DNA of 64,000 bases from Providencia alcalifaciens (GCF_915403165.1 NZ_OU659204.1:3658001-3722000); one strand, 5' to 3'. Shown: positions 1-12,891, counted from the first letter of the stretch. Numbers and translations are program-made. The notes: a model not told the origin generated them from the letters alone.

Positions 1-2121
1 CACTTCATCGCCAAGACGATAAGTTGTACCGGAAGATTCACCGATTAAGCGCTGTCCAACTGCATCATAACGATAATAGTCGTTATCAAGAGTCGATATA
101 TGCACTAAGCCATCAATAAACAGGTCATTTAAGCGAACAAAGAAACCAAAACCAGTCACGCTAGTGATAAGTCCAGTAAACACTTGGCCCACTTGGTCTT
201 GCATAAAGTCACATTTTAACCAATCTGCGACGTCACGGGTAGCTTCATCTGCACGGCGCTCGGTCAGTGAGCAATGCTCGCCCAATTGCAACATGCTGTC
301 CATGTCGGAGTGCCATCCGCCCGTTTCCGTCCAGCGTTTATCGCCATGACCATGCTCTTTGGCTAGTAAGTATTTAATACCACGGTGCAAAGTTAAGTCA
401 GGGTAACGACGAATTGGCGAGGTAAAGTGGGCATACGATTTCAAACCTAAACCAAAGTGACCGCGGTTTTCTGGATCATAAATCGCTTGCTTCATAGAGC
501 GTAAAATCATGGTCTGTAATAGCTCATGGTCTGGACGCTCAGCTACTTCGTTCATCACTTGGGCGTAATCTTTTGGCTCTGGCTTCATGCCACCCGGCAG
601 TGTCAAACCTAACTCGCTGAATACTGAGCGTAAGTTCATAACGCTCTCTTCTTTCGGACGGTCATGCACGCGGTATAATGCAGGCTCTTCGTTTTTCTCA
701 ACAAATCGCGCCGCTGCAATATTAGCTAAAATCATGCACTCTTCAATTAATTTGTGTGCATCATTGCGCTCTACAGGCTCAATACGCTCAATGCGACGTT
801 CCGCATTGAAGATAAATTTAGCTTCTTCAGATTCAAACGAGATAGCGCCACGTTCAATACGTGCTGCATCTAACGCTTTGTATAACTGATGTAAATGCTC
901 GATATGAGGCACTAATGCTTTGTAATGCTCGCGTAGTTCTTCGTCCCCTTGCAACATTTTCCATACTTTGGTGTAAGTTAAACGCGCATGAGAGCTCATC
1001 ACCGCTTCATAAAATTGATATGAAGAGAGTTTTCCAGATGCCGAAACCGTCATTTCACACACCATACACAGGCGATCTACGCCTGGGTTTAGTGAACATA
1101 ATCCGTTAGACAGCACTTCTGGTAGCATTGGTACAACTTGGGATGGGAAGTAAACTGAGTTACCACGGCTATGAGCTTCCGTATCCAGTGCAGTTTGTGG
1201 GCGGACATAATAGCTCACATCAGCAATCGCAACCCATAAACGCCATCCGCCACCTTTTTTCGGTGCACAGTAAACAGCGTCATCGAAGTCACGAGCGTCT
1301 TCGCCATCGATAGTGACGAGTGGAAGATCGCGCAGATCTGCACGCCCTTTCTTCGCAGATTCAGGGACTGTTTCACTGAAGTCAGCCACTTGCTTTGTCA
1401 CTTGTGGCGGCCAAGAGTGTGGAATTTCATGAGTACGTAATGCGATTTCTACCGCCATCCCCGTACCCATGGTTTCACCGAGTACTTCGACAATATTTCC
1501 AACAGCTTGAGAGCGGCGTTGTGGACGAGTTTCTAATTCCACCACAACCACGTTACCCATACGGGCACCACACTGTTTATCTTTCGGAATTAAAATATCA
1601 AAACTTAAACGGCTATCATCAGGAACGACAAACCCCATTCCCGCTTCAATAAAATAGCGTCCAACAATTTGGTTATTGCGCGGCTCTAATACACGCACAA
1701 CACGCACTTCAGTGCGCCCTTTACGGTCTTGACCATAAGGTTGAGCCAAAATCACATCACCATGTAAAGCACGCTTCATCTCATCCTGAGATAAGTAGTA
1801 ATCTTCTTTTTTGCCTTCAACACGCAAGAAACCATAGCCATCACGGTGACCAATAACTTTACCTTTTAATAGGTCAATACGTTCTGGTAATGCATAACAT
1901 TTGCGGCGAGTGAAAACTAACTGTCCATCACGCTCCATCGCACGTAGGCGACGACGCAATGCTTCCAATTCATCTTCCGTAGAGAGGTTGAGTAGCTGTG
2001 CAATTTCTTCACGATTTGCAGGGGCTGTGCGCTTAGATAAGAGATCTAAAATAAACTCTCTACTCGGAATTGGGGATTCGTATTTTTCTGCTTCTCTTTC
2101 CTGAAAAGGATCGTTTGACAT
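1..2121 (-). CDS. rnr: Ribonuclease R (3' end outside window)
   Basis: RNase R is a processive 3'-to-5' exoribonuclease of the RNB family that degrades structured RNA and takes part in rRNA and tmRNA quality control. The reading frame is open from an ATG at 2121 to the window edge, about 707 codons; the E. coli enzyme is about 813 residues, so the S1-domain end and basic tail are missing only because the window stops. The N-terminus ([20 protein letters not shown]) is nearly that of E. coli, and sampled interior stretches ([20 protein letters not shown] near codon 207 and [20 protein letters not shown] at the edge) stay in frame. A strong GGAGG lies 5 nt before the ATG. It follows nsrR on the same strand, as in E. 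coli. I see no frameshift in the parts I translated. Confidence 0.96.
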   Translation of the reverse strand, partial: MSNDPFQEREAEKYESPIPSREFILDLLSKRTAPANREEIAQLLNLSTEDELEALRRRLRAMERDGQLVFTRRKCYALPERIDLLKGKVIGHRDGYGFLRVEGKKEDYYLSQDEMKRALHGDVILAQPYGQDRKGRTEVRVVRVLEPRNNQIVGRYFIEAGMGFVVPDDSRLSFDILIPKDKQCGARMGNVVVVELETRPQRRSQAVGNIVEVLGETMGTGMAVEIALRTHEIPHSWPPQVTKQVADFSETVPESAKKGRADLRDLPLVTIDGEDARDFDDAVYCAPKKGGGWRLWVAIADVSYYVRPQTALDTEAHSRGNSVYFPSQVVPMLPEVLSNGLCSLNPGVDRLCMVCEMTVSASGKLSSYQFYEAVMSSHARLTYTKVWKMLQGDEELREHYKALVPHIEHLHQLYKALDAARIERGAISFESEEAKFIFNAERRIERIEPVERNDAHKLIEECMILANIAAARFVEKNEEPALYRVHDRPKEESVMNLRSVFSELGLTLPGGMKPEPKDYAQVMNEVAERPDHELLQTMILRSMKQAIYDPENRGHFGLGLKSYAHFTSPIRRYPDLTLHRGIKYLLAKEHGHGDKRWTETGGWHSDMDSMLQLGEHCSLTERRADEATRDVADWLKCDFMQDQVGQVFTGLITSVTGFGFFVRLNDLFIDGLVHISTLDNDYYRYDAVGQRLIGESSGTTYRLGDEV

Positions 2122-2162
2122 TGTTACCTCCATTGTCATCAGAGTGATAAATTACTGAGACA

Positions 2163-2585
2163 TTAATCGAGCAGTAATTGATACAGCGGACTATTATCTT
2201 TGACCATGTCCGCTAGCGTATATTGGTCTAGTTCTTGTAAAAATTGTTGTATCGCCTTTTGTAGCACGCCTTTCAGGCGGCAAGCTGGCGTAATATGGCA
2301 AAATTCGCCACTACAATTGACTAGAGTGAGTGGTTCTAATGCGCGAACGACATCACCGATCCGAATTGATTCGGCTGGTTGACCCAGTGCGATCCCACCA
2401 TTTTTACCACGAGTGGCTTTAACATAGCCAAGGTGACTTAGCTGATTAATAATTTTAACCATGTGATTACGAGAAACACCATACACCTCAGTAACTTGTG
2501 TAATGCTCGTCATCTGCCCTTTTTCTAGGGCGGCTAAGTAGATTAGGGCTCGTAACCCATAGTCAGTAAAACTTGTCAGCTGCAC
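2163..2585 (-). CDS. nsrR: NsrR, nitric-oxide-sensing Rrf2-family repressor
   Basis: NsrR is an Rrf2-family transcription factor whose iron-sulfur cluster reacts with NO, relieving repression of NO-detoxifying genes. From the GTG at 2585 the product is 140 aa and starts [18 protein letters not shown], as in E. coli. The winged helix covers roughly residues 1-65. The three cluster cysteines are present at C91, C96 and C102 (NCSGEFC...AC). An upstream GTG at 2591 is also open, but GAGG overlaps it and is correctly spaced for 2585. The gene sits between purA and rnr, the usual enterobacterial position, and is probably co-transcribed with rnr (41 nt gap). Confidence 0.96.
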   Translation of the reverse strand: MQLTSFTDYGLRALIYLAALEKGQMTSITQVTEVYGVSRNHMVKIINQLSHLGYVKATRGKNGGIALGQPAESIRIGDVVRALEPLTLVNCSGEFCHITPACRLKGVLQKAIQQFLQELDQYTLADMVKDNSPLYQLLLD

Positions 2586-2842
2586 AATCACCTCAAAAAT
2601 TTTTTGGCGCTACAAATATGTCGTGAAATACTTATCTGCCATTTTCGTTATATTTGTTTTCTGGCTACCATCTAAAGTACATTTTGAACGATTTTCTACA
2701 GTATATCGCCTTAGTTTTAGTCTAGCCCATCCTTGCATGTAAAGATGCTTGCAATGGCACATAATGTTCAACTTGATGGATATTATCTGAAAATTTTAGC
2801 GTTTTATCAAAAAGGAATTCATAGGAAGGAAAATGGGAGAGA
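2586..2842. other. nsrR-rnr upstream region
   Basis: No convincing gene is seen here. The region must carry the nsrR-rnr promoter on the minus strand. Around 2735-2760 there is an AAGATGC element followed by a poorer second half; AAGATGC is the half-site of the published NsrR consensus, so weak autoregulation is possible but not demonstrated. Confidence 0.4.
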
Positions 2843-2872
2843 TAAAAAAACAGCGCTCAGTGAGCGCTGTTC
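2843..2872 (-). terminator. purA terminator
   Basis: On the minus strand a near-perfect palindrome AACAGCGCTCA-C-TGAGCGCTGTT (2849-2871) is followed at once by a run of T (A-run 2844-2850 on the plus strand). It begins a few bases beyond the purA stop codon, a standard intrinsic terminator. Confidence 0.9.
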
Positions 2873-2878
2873 TGTTTA

Positions 2879-4213
<1,335 letters not shown>

Positions 4214-4381
4214 CTACCATCAAAAATGAACTGTTCCAGTGATATTTTGGCATTACAAAAATTTTTTTCTAGAAAGCAAGTAAAATGGTAGTTTTATTTC
4301 TGTCGTAGACTCAAAGTGAATTTCCCCAACCTGAGCAGCTGAAATTTTCCCTGAAAAATCCATCACTTAAAACGACAGGCG

Positions 4382-4408
4382 AAAAAAAGCCCACCGAAGC
4401 GGGCTTTT
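4382..4408 (-). terminator. hflK-hflC operon terminator
   Basis: On the minus strand AAGCCCGC-TTCG-GTGGGCTT is followed by seven T residues. It lies about 60 nt beyond the hflC stop. The UUCG tetraloop and U-run make it a strong intrinsic terminator. In E. coli a small gene, yjeT, lies between hflC and purA; no such reading frame is seen here. Confidence 0.88.
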
Positions 4409-4465
4409 CTTTATTAGATTAACAGTAATTTAAGCACGTTGCACGTAACTTAAGCTGTTTATCAT

Positions 4466-5467
4466 TTAATCTGCTGGACGCAGCTTAGTTGGTGCCTTCA
4501 TAAAGCGGAAGAAATCTGTGTCTGGGCTAAGCACCATCACATCATCACCACTCTTGAAGCTCTGCTCATAAGCTCGTAGGCTACGAATAAAGGCATAGAA
4601 CTCTGGATCTTGGTTGAATGCATCAGCAAACAGTTTCGTTGCCATTGCATCACCTTCTCCTCGCAGGGTCAGCGCTGTACGCTCTGATTCTGCCAGTGTT
4701 TCTGTTACTGTCTTATCCGCTACCGCACGAATTTTAGTTGCTTCTTCTTGACCTTGTGAACGGTGCTGACGCGCTACCGCTTCACGCTCTGCACGCATAC
4801 GTGCGTAGATGGCTTCTGAAACTTCGTTTGGTAATTCAATACGTTTGATACGCACATCGACAACTTCGATACCTAACGCCGCCATACTGTTTGCGTTCAC
4901 AACCAAGGGCTTGAGGTTAGTTTCTTTTTCAACACGAGCCGCCGCATCTGCAATTGCAGCATCAGCGTCTTTAGTTGCATCATCGATTGCTGTACCTTTG
5001 TTCAGTGCATCGCGAACATCAACAGTTAAACGACCACGAGAGTCAGTGATGATGTCTTTAACGCTTAAACGACCAAACTCAGAACGTAAACGGTCACTGA
5101 ACTTACGTTTTAACAGCGTTTCTGCTTGGAATGGGTTACCGCCGCCAGTCGCTACATAGTAACGGCTGAAATCAGTGACACGCCATTTCAGGTATGAATC
5201 CACCATTAAGTCTTTGTTTTCGCTAGTCAGGTAACGATCAGCTTGAATCTCTAATGTTTGAATACGTGCATCTAACATTTTCACAGTTTCAATAAATGGA
5301 ACTTTGAAATGCAGACCTGGTTCATAAACGATAGGTTTATTTTCAGAATCACGTAAAACCTTACCAAAGCGTAATACAATACCGCGCTCAGTTTGAGGAA
5401 CAATAAAGATTGATGCGTAGGCAACGGCTAAAACAGCAATCACTACAAAAATAAATGACTTACGCAT
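4466..5467 (-). CDS. hflC: HflC, modulator of the FtsH protease
   Basis: HflC is a SPFH/Band-7 membrane protein that with HflK forms a large cage around the FtsH protease and modulates degradation of membrane and regulatory substrates. The product is 333 aa (E. coli 334). An N-terminal membrane anchor covers roughly residues 4-22 (SFIFVVIAVLAVAYASIFIV), followed by the SPFH domain and a long helical segment rich in Ala, Glu and Arg (about 160-265). The gene starts 2 nt after hflK stops, so the two are translationally coupled. No departure from the family is seen. Confidence 0.97.
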   Translation of the reverse strand: MRKSFIFVVIAVLAVAYASIFIVPQTERGIVLRFGKVLRDSENKPIVYEPGLHFKVPFIETVKMLDARIQTLEIQADRYLTSENKDLMVDSYLKWRVTDFSRYYVATGGGNPFQAETLLKRKFSDRLRSEFGRLSVKDIITDSRGRLTVDVRDALNKGTAIDDATKDADAAIADAAARVEKETNLKPLVVNANSMAALGIEVVDVRIKRIELPNEVSEAIYARMRAEREAVARQHRSQGQEEATKIRAVADKTVTETLAESERTALTLRGEGDAMATKLFADAFNQDPEFYAFIRSLRAYEQSFKSGDDVMVLSPDTDFFRFMKAPTKLRPAD

Positions 5468-5469
5468 GA

Positions 5470-6678
5470 TTATTGTCTCCCTACTCTAACAGCATCACCA
5501 CGCACAGGACTGTTTGGCTGCGCAGGTTCTGAACTCGTAGACGATGAATTATTCGTTGAGTTCATCATTCTTGCTGACTGATTCACTTTTGGCGCAGCAG
5601 TCGTATTGCCCGTTGTACCACGCATGATTTGATCCAACGGCAGCACTAACATGCTATTGCTCTTATCATTAGCAATGACTTTACGTGTATTGGCTAATAC
5701 GCGTTCCATTGTTTCGATGTACAAACGCTCGCGGGTAATTTCTGGTGCAGCACGATATTCAGGTAGCATTTTCGCAAAACTTGCGACCTCACCCTCAGCC
5801 TTGAAGACCACACTCGCTTTATAAGCCTCAGCTTCTTCAATCATCTTCTGAGCATTACCTTTCGCCAATGGCAGAACTTCATTTCGATAAGCATGCGCTT
5901 GACGAATAGTTTTCTGTTCTTCTTCCCTTGCCGAAATTACGTCATCAAATGCCGCTTTAACATCTTCTGGCGGACGAGCCGCTTGGAAGTTGACGTCCAG
6001 TAGGGTGATACCCATTTTGTATGGTGCAATCGTTGCTTCTAACTCTTTTTGTGTCACATCGCGGATGAAAGCACGGTTAGTCGTTAATACCTGCTCCATC
6101 GCTGATTGGCCAATAACACCACGAACAGCACTATCCAGCGCTTGACGCAAGCTATTGTCAGGGTTAGTCACACTAAACAGATATTGTGCAGGGTCGGTAA
6201 CACGGTACTGAACGTTCATTTCAACGCGGATAACGTTTTCATCCGATGTCAGCATCATACCGTTAGTCGCTTGCTCACGAACGGTTTCAACGTTCACAGG
6301 AACAACTTGATCGATAAACGTTGGTTTCCAGTTCAGACCAGGCCCAACAACACCACTATATTCACCAAAACGTAATACTACGCCACGGTCACTTTCTTTA
6401 ATGGTATAGAAGCCTGAGCCTGCCCATACTACGACAATCGCAGCAAGTGCTAACATACCTAAACGACCGCTCAGCTGTGATGGCTGTTTGTTATTACCTT
6501 CACCGCCGCCTTTATTACCGCCGCCGCCAAGCTTGCTACCTATTTTACGAAAGAGATCGTCGAGATCATAAGCCCCAGGTTTCCGACCACCTTTGTTCCC
6601 GCCAGAGTTGCTGCCTTTATTGCCGCTTCCCCACGGATCGCGGTCTTGTCCGTCATTACCGGGCTGATTCCACGCCAT
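5470..6678 (-). CDS. hflK: HflK, modulator of the FtsH protease
   Basis: HflK is the partner of HflC in the periplasmic cage around FtsH. The product is 402 aa (E. coli 419). The first about 70 residues are cytoplasmic, very rich in Gly, Asn and Lys (GSGNKGSNSGGNKGGRK, GGGGNKGGGEGNN); a membrane segment follows at about 76-95 (LGMLALAAIVVVWAGSGFYTI). The SPFH domain and helical region come next, and the C-terminal about 60 residues are low-complexity Asn/Ser/Pro. It follows hflX by about 170 nt and precedes hflC directly. The order miaA-hfq-hflX-hflK-hflC is conserved with E. coli. Confidence 0.97.
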   Translation of the reverse strand: MAWNQPGNDGQDRDPWGSGNKGSNSGGNKGGRKPGAYDLDDLFRKIGSKLGGGGNKGGGEGNNKQPSQLSGRLGMLALAAIVVVWAGSGFYTIKESDRGVVLRFGEYSGVVGPGLNWKPTFIDQVVPVNVETVREQATNGMMLTSDENVIRVEMNVQYRVTDPAQYLFSVTNPDNSLRQALDSAVRGVIGQSAMEQVLTTNRAFIRDVTQKELEATIAPYKMGITLLDVNFQAARPPEDVKAAFDDVISAREEEQKTIRQAHAYRNEVLPLAKGNAQKMIEEAEAYKASVVFKAEGEVASFAKMLPEYRAAPEITRERLYIETMERVLANTRKVIANDKSNSMLVLPLDQIMRGTTGNTTAAPKVNQSARMMNSTNNSSSTSSEPAQPNSPVRGDAVRVGRQ

Positions 6679-6851
6679 GTTTTAGCTCCATTCTTTATGA
6701 TTGATTTTTAGGGCTAAGAGCGATATTTCTCACCATTCATTTCACCTGTTGGCGTCTTGAATCAAGTTGAGGATATTGGGCTCTTAATATCAATTCCATT
6801 GCCTAACCGTGTTGCGGTTAACTCAGTCAACTAACTGTTTTAACAGAATTT

Positions 6852-8132
6852 TTAAACAACATAGTTAGGTAATTGTTGCTCTTGCTTGCATAAACGTCGC
6901 CAATCCACCATTGGCATACGCACCTCAAGTCCAATAGTGCCGTCTTCTTCTTGCCATTCACGTTCAATGGATTGAAGTTGATAAAAACGACTCCGTAAAC
7001 GACCTTCATTCGGCGGTAAACGCAATTCAAAATGTGCGATCTCACCTGAAAGGAGTTCCGTTAATGCTTGAAGCAACAAAGGGATACCTTCACCTGTTTG
7101 CGCTGAAACCCAGACACGAACTGGCTTGTTATCCTCATCTCTGTCAATACGCGGGACAAAATCGTCGAGCATATCAACTTTGTTCATCACTAAAAGTGTG
7201 GGGATCTCATTTGCTTCTATTTCTTCCAGCACACTGTCAACTGCTTGAATATTTTCATCCAGTCGGACATCAACTGCATCAATCACATGGAGTAGTAAAG
7301 TAGCTTCACGCGTTTCTTGCAGAGTTGCTTTAAATGCAGCAACCAAATCATGTGGAAGGTGGCGAATAAAACCCACTGTGTCCGCTAAAACGACAGTTCC
7401 TACATCATTAACATCAATACGACGTAAAGTAGGATCTAACGTAGCAAACAGTTGGTCTGCTGCGTAAACATCTGCCGATGTCATCCGATTAAATAAACTG
7501 GATTTTCCGGCATTGGTGTAGCCCACCAAGGAAACAGTTGGAATATCTGCTTTACTTCTTGATTGACGACCTTGCTCACGCTGTTTTTCGACTCGTCCGA
7601 GACGAGATAAAATCTGTTTGATTTTATCTCTAAGTAACCGACGGTCAGTTTCAAGCTGAGTTTCGCCAGGACCACGTAAACCAATCCCGCCTTTTTGTCG
7701 CTCAAGATGCGTCCATCCCCTCACTAAGCGAGTGGATAGATGCCGTAATTGAGCTAATTCAACTTGAAGTTTACCTTCATGCGTACGCGCACGTTGTGCA
7801 AATATATCTAAAATTACCCCTGTACGATCAACGACCTTACATTGGCAAACCCGCTCGAGATTACGCTCTTGAGCAGGGCTAAGTGTGTGGTTAAATAGCA
7901 CCACATCCGCACCACTAGCTTCGACGGCTTCAGCGATTTCTTCAGCTTTCCCTTCCCCAACGAAAAATTTTGGGTGGGGAGCCTTACGGCTGCCAGTTAC
8001 TATTTGTACAGGTTTAACGCCAGCAGACGTCACTAAGGACTCGAATTCTGCTAAATTATCAATATCTTTTTCTTGATCAAAAAAGACATGAACCAGTACA
8101 GCTAGTTCACCGCCTTCATACCTATCAAACAA
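6852..8132 (-). CDS. hflX: HflX, ribosome-splitting GTPase
   Basis: HflX is an Obg-related GTPase that binds the 50S subunit and splits or rescues stalled ribosomes, notably in heat stress. The chosen start is a TTG at 8132, giving FDRYEGGELAVLVHVFF after the initiator and 426 aa, exactly the E. coli length; AAGAGG sits 7 nt upstream of this TTG. The frame is open to 8165, but that adds 11 residues without family support. Visible motifs are the Gly-rich region GGIGLRGPGETQLETDRR (about 180-197), G1 GYTNAGKS (about 204-211), G3 DTVGF and G4 NKVD. It belongs to the hfq superoperon. Confidence 0.95.
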   Translation of the reverse strand: MFDRYEGGELAVLVHVFFDQEKDIDNLAEFESLVTSAGVKPVQIVTGSRKAPHPKFFVGEGKAEEIAEAVEASGADVVLFNHTLSPAQERNLERVCQCKVVDRTGVILDIFAQRARTHEGKLQVELAQLRHLSTRLVRGWTHLERQKGGIGLRGPGETQLETDRRLLRDKIKQILSRLGRVEKQREQGRQSRSKADIPTVSLVGYTNAGKSSLFNRMTSADVYAADQLFATLDPTLRRIDVNDVGTVVLADTVGFIRHLPHDLVAAFKATLQETREATLLLHVIDAVDVRLDENIQAVDSVLEEIEANEIPTLLVMNKVDMLDDFVPRIDRDEDNKPVRVWVSAQTGEGIPLLLQALTELLSGEIAHFELRLPPNEGRLRSRFYQLQSIEREWQEEDGTIGLEVRMPMVDWRRLCKQEQQLPNYVV

Positions 8133-8222
8133 GGTGTAACCTCTTAGGCTAAACAATAATTGCAAAGGAAAGACACAGGTATAGTCTCCCTACCCATGCT
8201 TTCCTTGTTTTAGCGTACAGTC

Positions 8223-8519
8223 TTACTCAGCTGATTCGCCATCTTGCCCAGCAGAAGCACCACCGTGGTAGTTGCCATTGCCAGCGCCAGCAGTACCAGT
8301 ACCGCTATGATGAGAAACAGGGCGTGCTGGAACGACAGTAGAGATAGCGTGTTTATAAACCATCTGGCTAACTGTGTTTTTCAGCAAAATAACAAATTGG
8401 TCAAAAGATTCGATTTGACCCTGCAATTTAATACCATTAACTAAATAAATAGAGACCGGAACCCTTTCACGACGTAATGCGTTCAGGAACGGATCTTGCA
8501 AAGATTGCCCCTTAGCCAT
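8223..8519 (-). CDS. hfq: Hfq RNA chaperone
   Basis: Hfq is the hexameric Sm-like chaperone that promotes sRNA-mRNA pairing. The product is 98 aa (E. coli 102). Residues 1-66 are practically invariant ([20 protein letters not shown]; Sm2 motif YKHAIST), which fixes the proximal and distal RNA faces. The C-terminal tail differs from E. coli: it is rich in Gly, Ala, Ser and His ([18 protein letters not shown]) and ends acidic (GESAE). It lies between miaA and hflX. This window also encodes glmZ, whose E. coli counterpart is Hfq-dependent. Confidence 0.98.
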   Translation of the reverse strand: MAKGQSLQDPFLNALRRERVPVSIYLVNGIKLQGQIESFDQFVILLKNTVSQMVYKHAISTVVPARPVSHHSGTGTAGAGNGNYHGGASAGQDGESAE

Positions 8520-8625
8520 TCTATGTTTTCCTTATTTTGTTGTTTTTTAAATGAGAATCTATTGATTCCAAAAATTACTACTCAAAAATTACGCTTAACG
8601 CTTTAATTGTACACAAAGAATAGCC

Positions 8626-9567
8626 CTATGCACTAATAACCTGTATAACGGTGTCAAGCGCTTGCTGAGGTTGTTCACTATCTAACCGATGAACATTGTC
8701 CCAGCTTCTCAACCAAGTGATCTGCCGTTTAGCCAATTGGCGCGTCGCACAAATCCCTCGATAAACCATTTCATCATAATCTATTTCACCATCGAGATAA
8801 GACCACATTTGCCGATAACCTACGCAACGGATGGAAGGTAAATCAACATGGAGATCGCCTCGTTGGTATAGCGCTTTCACTTCGTCTTCAAACCCTGCTT
8901 CTAGCATTAAACGAAAACGTCGTTCGATACGCTCATGTAAAATTTTACGATCTTGTGGCTCAATAGCAAACTGAAACACATTATAAGGCAATTCTGTGCC
9001 TGCTGTTTGAGTCATTTCAGTCAAAGTTTGTCCCGAAATGAGATATACCTCTAAAGCTCGGGATAATCTTTGAGGATCATTAGGATGAATACGTGCCGCA
9101 GAGATGGGATCGACCTCAGCTAAACGACGGTGTACCTCAGCCCAACCTTGTTCTTGTGCTATGTTCTCAATTGCCTCACGAACCTCTGGAGAGGCGGATG
9201 GCAGCGGTGATAAGCCTTCTAATAAGGCTTTAAAATAGAGCATTGTGCCGCCAACCAGTAATGGAATTTTACCTTGGGAGGAAATTTCATCCATTACATT
9301 TAATGCGTCACGACGAAAATCTGCCGCAGAATAAGGCTGAGATGGATCGAGGATATCAATCAAACGATGCGGGGCTTGGCTAAGCTCTTCTTGATTAGGC
9401 TTCGCGGTACCAATATCCATTCCTCGATAAATCAATGCCGAATCGACACTAATGATCTCCACAGGCAAATGCTTGCGTAATTCGATGGCCAATGCCGTTT
9501 TGCCCGAGGCCGTTGGCCCCATTAAGAAAATGGCATTTGGTCTTTGTTGAGTTACTAAATCACTCAT
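8626..9567 (-). CDS. miaA: tRNA dimethylallyltransferase
   Basis: MiaA transfers a dimethylallyl group to N6 of A37 in tRNAs reading UNN codons, the first step of ms2i6A synthesis. The product is 313 aa, close to the E. coli 316. The P-loop GPTASGKT is at about residues 17-24 and [17 protein letters not shown] follows at about 40-57. The start overlaps the end of mutL by 8 nt, so it is coupled to mutL. A gap of about 106 nt to hfq could hold an hfq promoter, as in E. coli, but I did not identify one firmly. Confidence 0.97.
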   Translation of the reverse strand: MSDLVTQQRPNAIFLMGPTASGKTALAIELRKHLPVEIISVDSALIYRGMDIGTAKPNQEELSQAPHRLIDILDPSQPYSAADFRRDALNVMDEISSQGKIPLLVGGTMLYFKALLEGLSPLPSASPEVREAIENIAQEQGWAEVHRRLAEVDPISAARIHPNDPQRLSRALEVYLISGQTLTEMTQTAGTELPYNVFQFAIEPQDRKILHERIERRFRLMLEAGFEDEVKALYQRGDLHVDLPSIRCVGYRQMWSYLDGEIDYDEMVYRGICATRQLAKRQITWLRSWDNVHRLDSEQPQQALDTVIQVISA

Positions 9568-11524
9568 TTGTTAGTGTAGCTACCACGGGTTGTAAATTAA
9601 TTAATTGTAATAATGTTGGCGGTGGATTTGTAACCCACTGCGGACAAATCCGCTCAACATCAGCCAGTAATTGAACTGCCTGCGCCAAACTCCAACTTTC
9701 TTCGTTTTTTGCCTGTGAAATCGCATTTGCTAGCCATTGCGCGATATTTTCATTCGAGACACTCTCTTTTGCTGACAAAAACACGATTAAATCAGAAAAA
9801 AGCTGCGATAAATTTTGCGTTCTTAGCGGTAACGATACCGTATGAATTGTTACTTTTCCATGAAATATCGAGGCATCGATACCAAATAGTGTCAATTGTT
9901 CCTTATAACGTTGCAAAACCTCTATTTCGTCACTTTTTAGTGACAATTTTAAGGGAATTAACAACGGTTGAGGTTTTAATCCACCATTTTCTGGCGTTAA
10001 TTGAGCCAGCTTGAGTAAGTAATTCGCTTCATTCAAGGATAACAGGATTATCCCTAATGAAGACTCAATTAATGCAAAGTTTTTTGCGTAAATTGTCAAT
10101 ACTTTACCGAATTGGTAGTTATCCGCACTTTTCGCTACAGATTGGCTATCTACAGGACTGACACTCAACGGCTTTCTTTCTGGGAATAATGGTTTTTTAT
10201 CTTCAGGCGCAACGGGAATCGACATCAAACGTTGATACAGCTCTCCCGCTTTGCGTTCATAGCTTGGTTCTGAACGACTGTAGTTTGGTGTTGGACTGGA
10301 CTTCCCTGCATTGTCCGAAGCAAAAGAGTGACTTTTGCCCATTGCTGATTCATTTCGTAGCTCACCATAAGAAAGAGGGGACTCTTGAGCATGACTCCGT
10401 TGAGATCCTTGTGGTTTCTCTATTTTTGGTGAGGCAGGAGAAGCAAAGTAGTTATCCCCTGCGGATGCCCGGTTTTCAACTTCGTTGGATACAGGCTCTA
10501 TTCCCGGAAGCTCATTTTCAGTCAGCGCATTCAGCAATACAGCGCGTACCGCTTGATAGATAAAATCATGCACTAACCTGGCTTGATGAAAACGCACTTC
10601 ATGTTTGGCGGGATGGACGTTCACATCCACTTGCTTTGGGTCGATAGTCAAATACAGTACATAAGCGGGTTGTTGATTCTCATCCAAATGACCTTCATAA
10701 GCTTGGCGGATCGCATGGTTGATCAGCTTATCCCGCATCATGCGACCATTCACGTAGCAATACTGAATATCACTCACTCCGCTCGACGTCGTTGATGGTG
10801 CAACCACCCAGCCTTTGATCCCTAAATCGCTATGTTCCCATGAAAGCGCTAATGCGCCTTGCATAAAACCCGTTCCGCAGATTGAGCCTAAACGGCGCTC
10901 TTGCTGATTGGCATCTTGCGCTGCACGATACTGCTTAACCAATTTGCCATTGTGCGACAAATTAATCGCCACATCAGGGCGGGAAAGTGCAATTCGGCGT
11001 ACGATTTCATCAATATGCCCGAACTCGGTTTTTTCTGTGCGCATAAATTTGCGACGAGCGGGCGTATTGTAAAAGAGATCCAACACTTCAACCGTTGTGC
11101 CATTTGGATGTGCTGCGGGTTTTACCGTCACCTGCATATCGCGGCCTTCCGCATAGGATTGCCATGCCTCAGTTTGCTCTGCCGGTTTGGAGGTTAATGT
11201 CAGGCGGGAAACAGAGCTAATACTGGCAAGGGCTTCACCGCGGAAACCCATGCTCATAATAGCTTCGAGATCATCTAATGTCGCAATTTTACTGGTGGCA
11301 TGGCGCGCTAAAGCGAGGATCAATTCATCCTTGTTGATTCCACAGCCATTATCCCGAATACGGATCAGCTTCTCCCCCCCCCGCTCAATCTCGATATCGA
11401 TGCGAGTTGCCCCTGAATCAAGGCTATTTTCGACTAACTCTTTAACCACGGAGGCGGGTCTTTCGACCACTTCACCCGCCGCTATTTGGTTCGCTAATTG
11501 AGGAGAAAGGATCTGGATTGCCAT
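9560..11524 (-). CDS. mutL: DNA mismatch repair protein MutL
   Basis: MutL is the GHKL ATPase that couples MutS mismatch recognition to MutH nicking and UvrD unwinding. The product is 654 aa (E. coli 615); the extra length is in the poorly conserved linker at about 340-465, which is rich in Ser, Asn, Pro and Glu. The ATPase domain is complete: [12 protein letters not shown] (about 29-40), the DNGCGI motif (about 58-63) and GFRGEAL (about 93-99). The C-terminal dimerisation domain is present but, as usual in organisms with MutH, I see no DQHAxxExxxE endonuclease motif. Its partner uvrD also lies in this window. Confidence 0.97.
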   Translation of the reverse strand: MAIQILSPQLANQIAAGEVVERPASVVKELVENSLDSGATRIDIEIERGGEKLIRIRDNGCGINKDELILALARHATSKIATLDDLEAIMSMGFRGEALASISSVSRLTLTSKPAEQTEAWQSYAEGRDMQVTVKPAAHPNGTTVEVLDLFYNTPARRKFMRTEKTEFGHIDEIVRRIALSRPDVAINLSHNGKLVKQYRAAQDANQQERRLGSICGTGFMQGALALSWEHSDLGIKGWVVAPSTTSSGVSDIQYCYVNGRMMRDKLINHAIRQAYEGHLDENQQPAYVLYLTIDPKQVDVNVHPAKHEVRFHQARLVHDFIYQAVRAVLLNALTENELPGIEPVSNEVENRASAGDNYFASPASPKIEKPQGSQRSHAQESPLSYGELRNESAMGKSHSFASDNAGKSSPTPNYSRSEPSYERKAGELYQRLMSIPVAPEDKKPLFPERKPLSVSPVDSQSVAKSADNYQFGKVLTIYAKNFALIESSLGIILLSLNEANYLLKLAQLTPENGGLKPQPLLIPLKLSLKSDEIEVLQRYKEQLTLFGIDASIFHGKVTIHTVSLPLRTQNLSQLFSDLIVFLSAKESVSNENIAQWLANAISQAKNEESWSLAQAVQLLADVERICPQWVTNPPPTLLQLINLQPVVATLTNE

Positions 11525-11536
11525 AACCTAATTCAC

Positions 11537-12877
11537 TTATTTTGGCGCTGCTTGCAGCGGATTCGCTAAAAAGTACTGACGTAACCCTTGGTGAATACCA
11601 TCAGCCACTTTTTCTTGATAATCATTAGACTTCAATAGCTGTTCTTCGGATGTATTACTGATAAACCCGGTTTCCACTAAAATGGATGGAATATCAGGAG
11701 AACGCAGTACGCCAAGGCTCGCGTGTTCTGGCGTTTTCTTATGAATATTACCGATTTTTCTAAGCTGCTGAATGACATGAACCGCAACATCGTAACCCAC
11801 ACGTTGTGAGTGCCCAAACTGTAAATCCAATACCGCTTGGCTTAAATATGGGTCTGCACCACTGAGCGCGTCACCCGCCCCACCAAGAAGTTCAGATTGC
11901 TTTTCACGCTGCTCCAACCAGCTACCTAATTCACTGTTTGCTCGGCGGTTAGATAGCACCCAAACAGATGCCCCGCGAGCGCTACTGTTTGGCGCTGAGT
12001 CTGCGTGAATAGAAACCAGCATGTTGGCACCTTTCTTACGCGCAACGTCTGAGCGACCACTGACGGAAATAAAATAGTCTCCATCCCTTGTCATTACAGG
12101 CTTAAACATCGGATCAGCATCCAATTTTTGATACAGTTTACGCGCCACACTCAGTGTCACATCTTTTTCTTTATAACCATTTTTACCAATCGCCCCAGGG
12201 TCTTTTCCACCATGGCCCGCATCAATCGCAATGACCACCTGCTTGGTGCCTTTTGGCAAGGTTTTGGTTGGCGTTGCAAGGGCTTTCGGCGTTGTTGATG
12301 TGGTTGATGATGAAGCCGCCGCTGGTGTATTCATTTTTAATGGTTTTTCTTGCACTGGCTGAGCGGGCTGCGAATTACGTGTGGATGGCGTTGCCGTCGG
12401 CTGGGCAGGCATCACAGTATTATTATATGAATTTGATGTTTGTCCTTTGCCTGTTGATACAGTAAAGACAACTTGGTATTGACCTGAAACCTGCTGAACA
12501 CTCGCTTTAGTCTTCGCCGCTTGAGAAAGCTCAAGGACAATACGTTTGTGCTGGCTATCTGGTGCTTGGCTAGCACGAACTTGCTTCACCAAGTCCCCTT
12601 TCGGTAGCTTAAGAGGTAAACCAATAATTTCACCACCTTGCTGAACATCAATCACTAAGCGTTCTGGAGAGTGCAGCGGGAAGTAGGAATAATCAGGCTT
12701 TCCATCAACAAACGTTAATGTCACTTGCGCCTGTGAAGGGCTATTACTAACTTGAATATTAGAGAGAGATGCAGCTTTGGCGGTTGATGTCACCAGAGCC
12801 AGAGCAAACATCATCAATAATAAGAAAAAAGAAAAAATACCCTTGGTAGTTATTCTGTTCATCGATGCATTCATCAT
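11537..12877 (-). CDS. amiB: N-acetylmuramoyl-L-alanine amidase AmiB
   Basis: AmiB is a periplasmic zinc amidase that cleaves septal peptidoglycan during daughter-cell separation and is activated by EnvC. The product is 446 aa. It has a signal sequence (hydrophobic stretch about 14-35 ending STAKA-AS), an N-terminal AMIN domain (about 36-135), a Ser/Thr/Pro/Gln-rich linker (about 140-210) and an amidase_3 domain from about 214 ([18 protein letters not shown], with zinc ligands in AGHGG, EKDV, SIHAD and the late VETGF). It lies 14 nt from tsaE. No LysM domain follows the amidase domain. Confidence 0.95.
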   Translation of the reverse strand: MMNASMNRITTKGIFSFFLLLMMFALALVTSTAKAASLSNIQVSNSPSQAQVTLTFVDGKPDYSYFPLHSPERLVIDVQQGGEIIGLPLKLPKGDLVKQVRASQAPDSQHKRIVLELSQAAKTKASVQQVSGQYQVVFTVSTGKGQTSNSYNNTVMPAQPTATPSTRNSQPAQPVQEKPLKMNTPAAASSSTTSTTPKALATPTKTLPKGTKQVVIAIDAGHGGKDPGAIGKNGYKEKDVTLSVARKLYQKLDADPMFKPVMTRDGDYFISVSGRSDVARKKGANMLVSIHADSAPNSSARGASVWVLSNRRANSELGSWLEQREKQSELLGGAGDALSGADPYLSQAVLDLQFGHSQRVGYDVAVHVIQQLRKIGNIHKKTPEHASLGVLRSPDIPSILVETGFISNTSEEQLLKSNDYQEKVADGIHQGLRQYFLANPLQAAPK

Positions 12878-12891
12878 GAGCTATATGTTCC

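Noticed and set aside
8133..8165. Longer hflX start at 8165
   Set aside because: The TTG at 8132 has AAGAGG at good spacing and gives exactly the E. coli length.
10189..10563. 124-codon frame antisense to the mutL linker
   Set aside because: Antisense shadow; mutL in this position has clear family residues on both sides.
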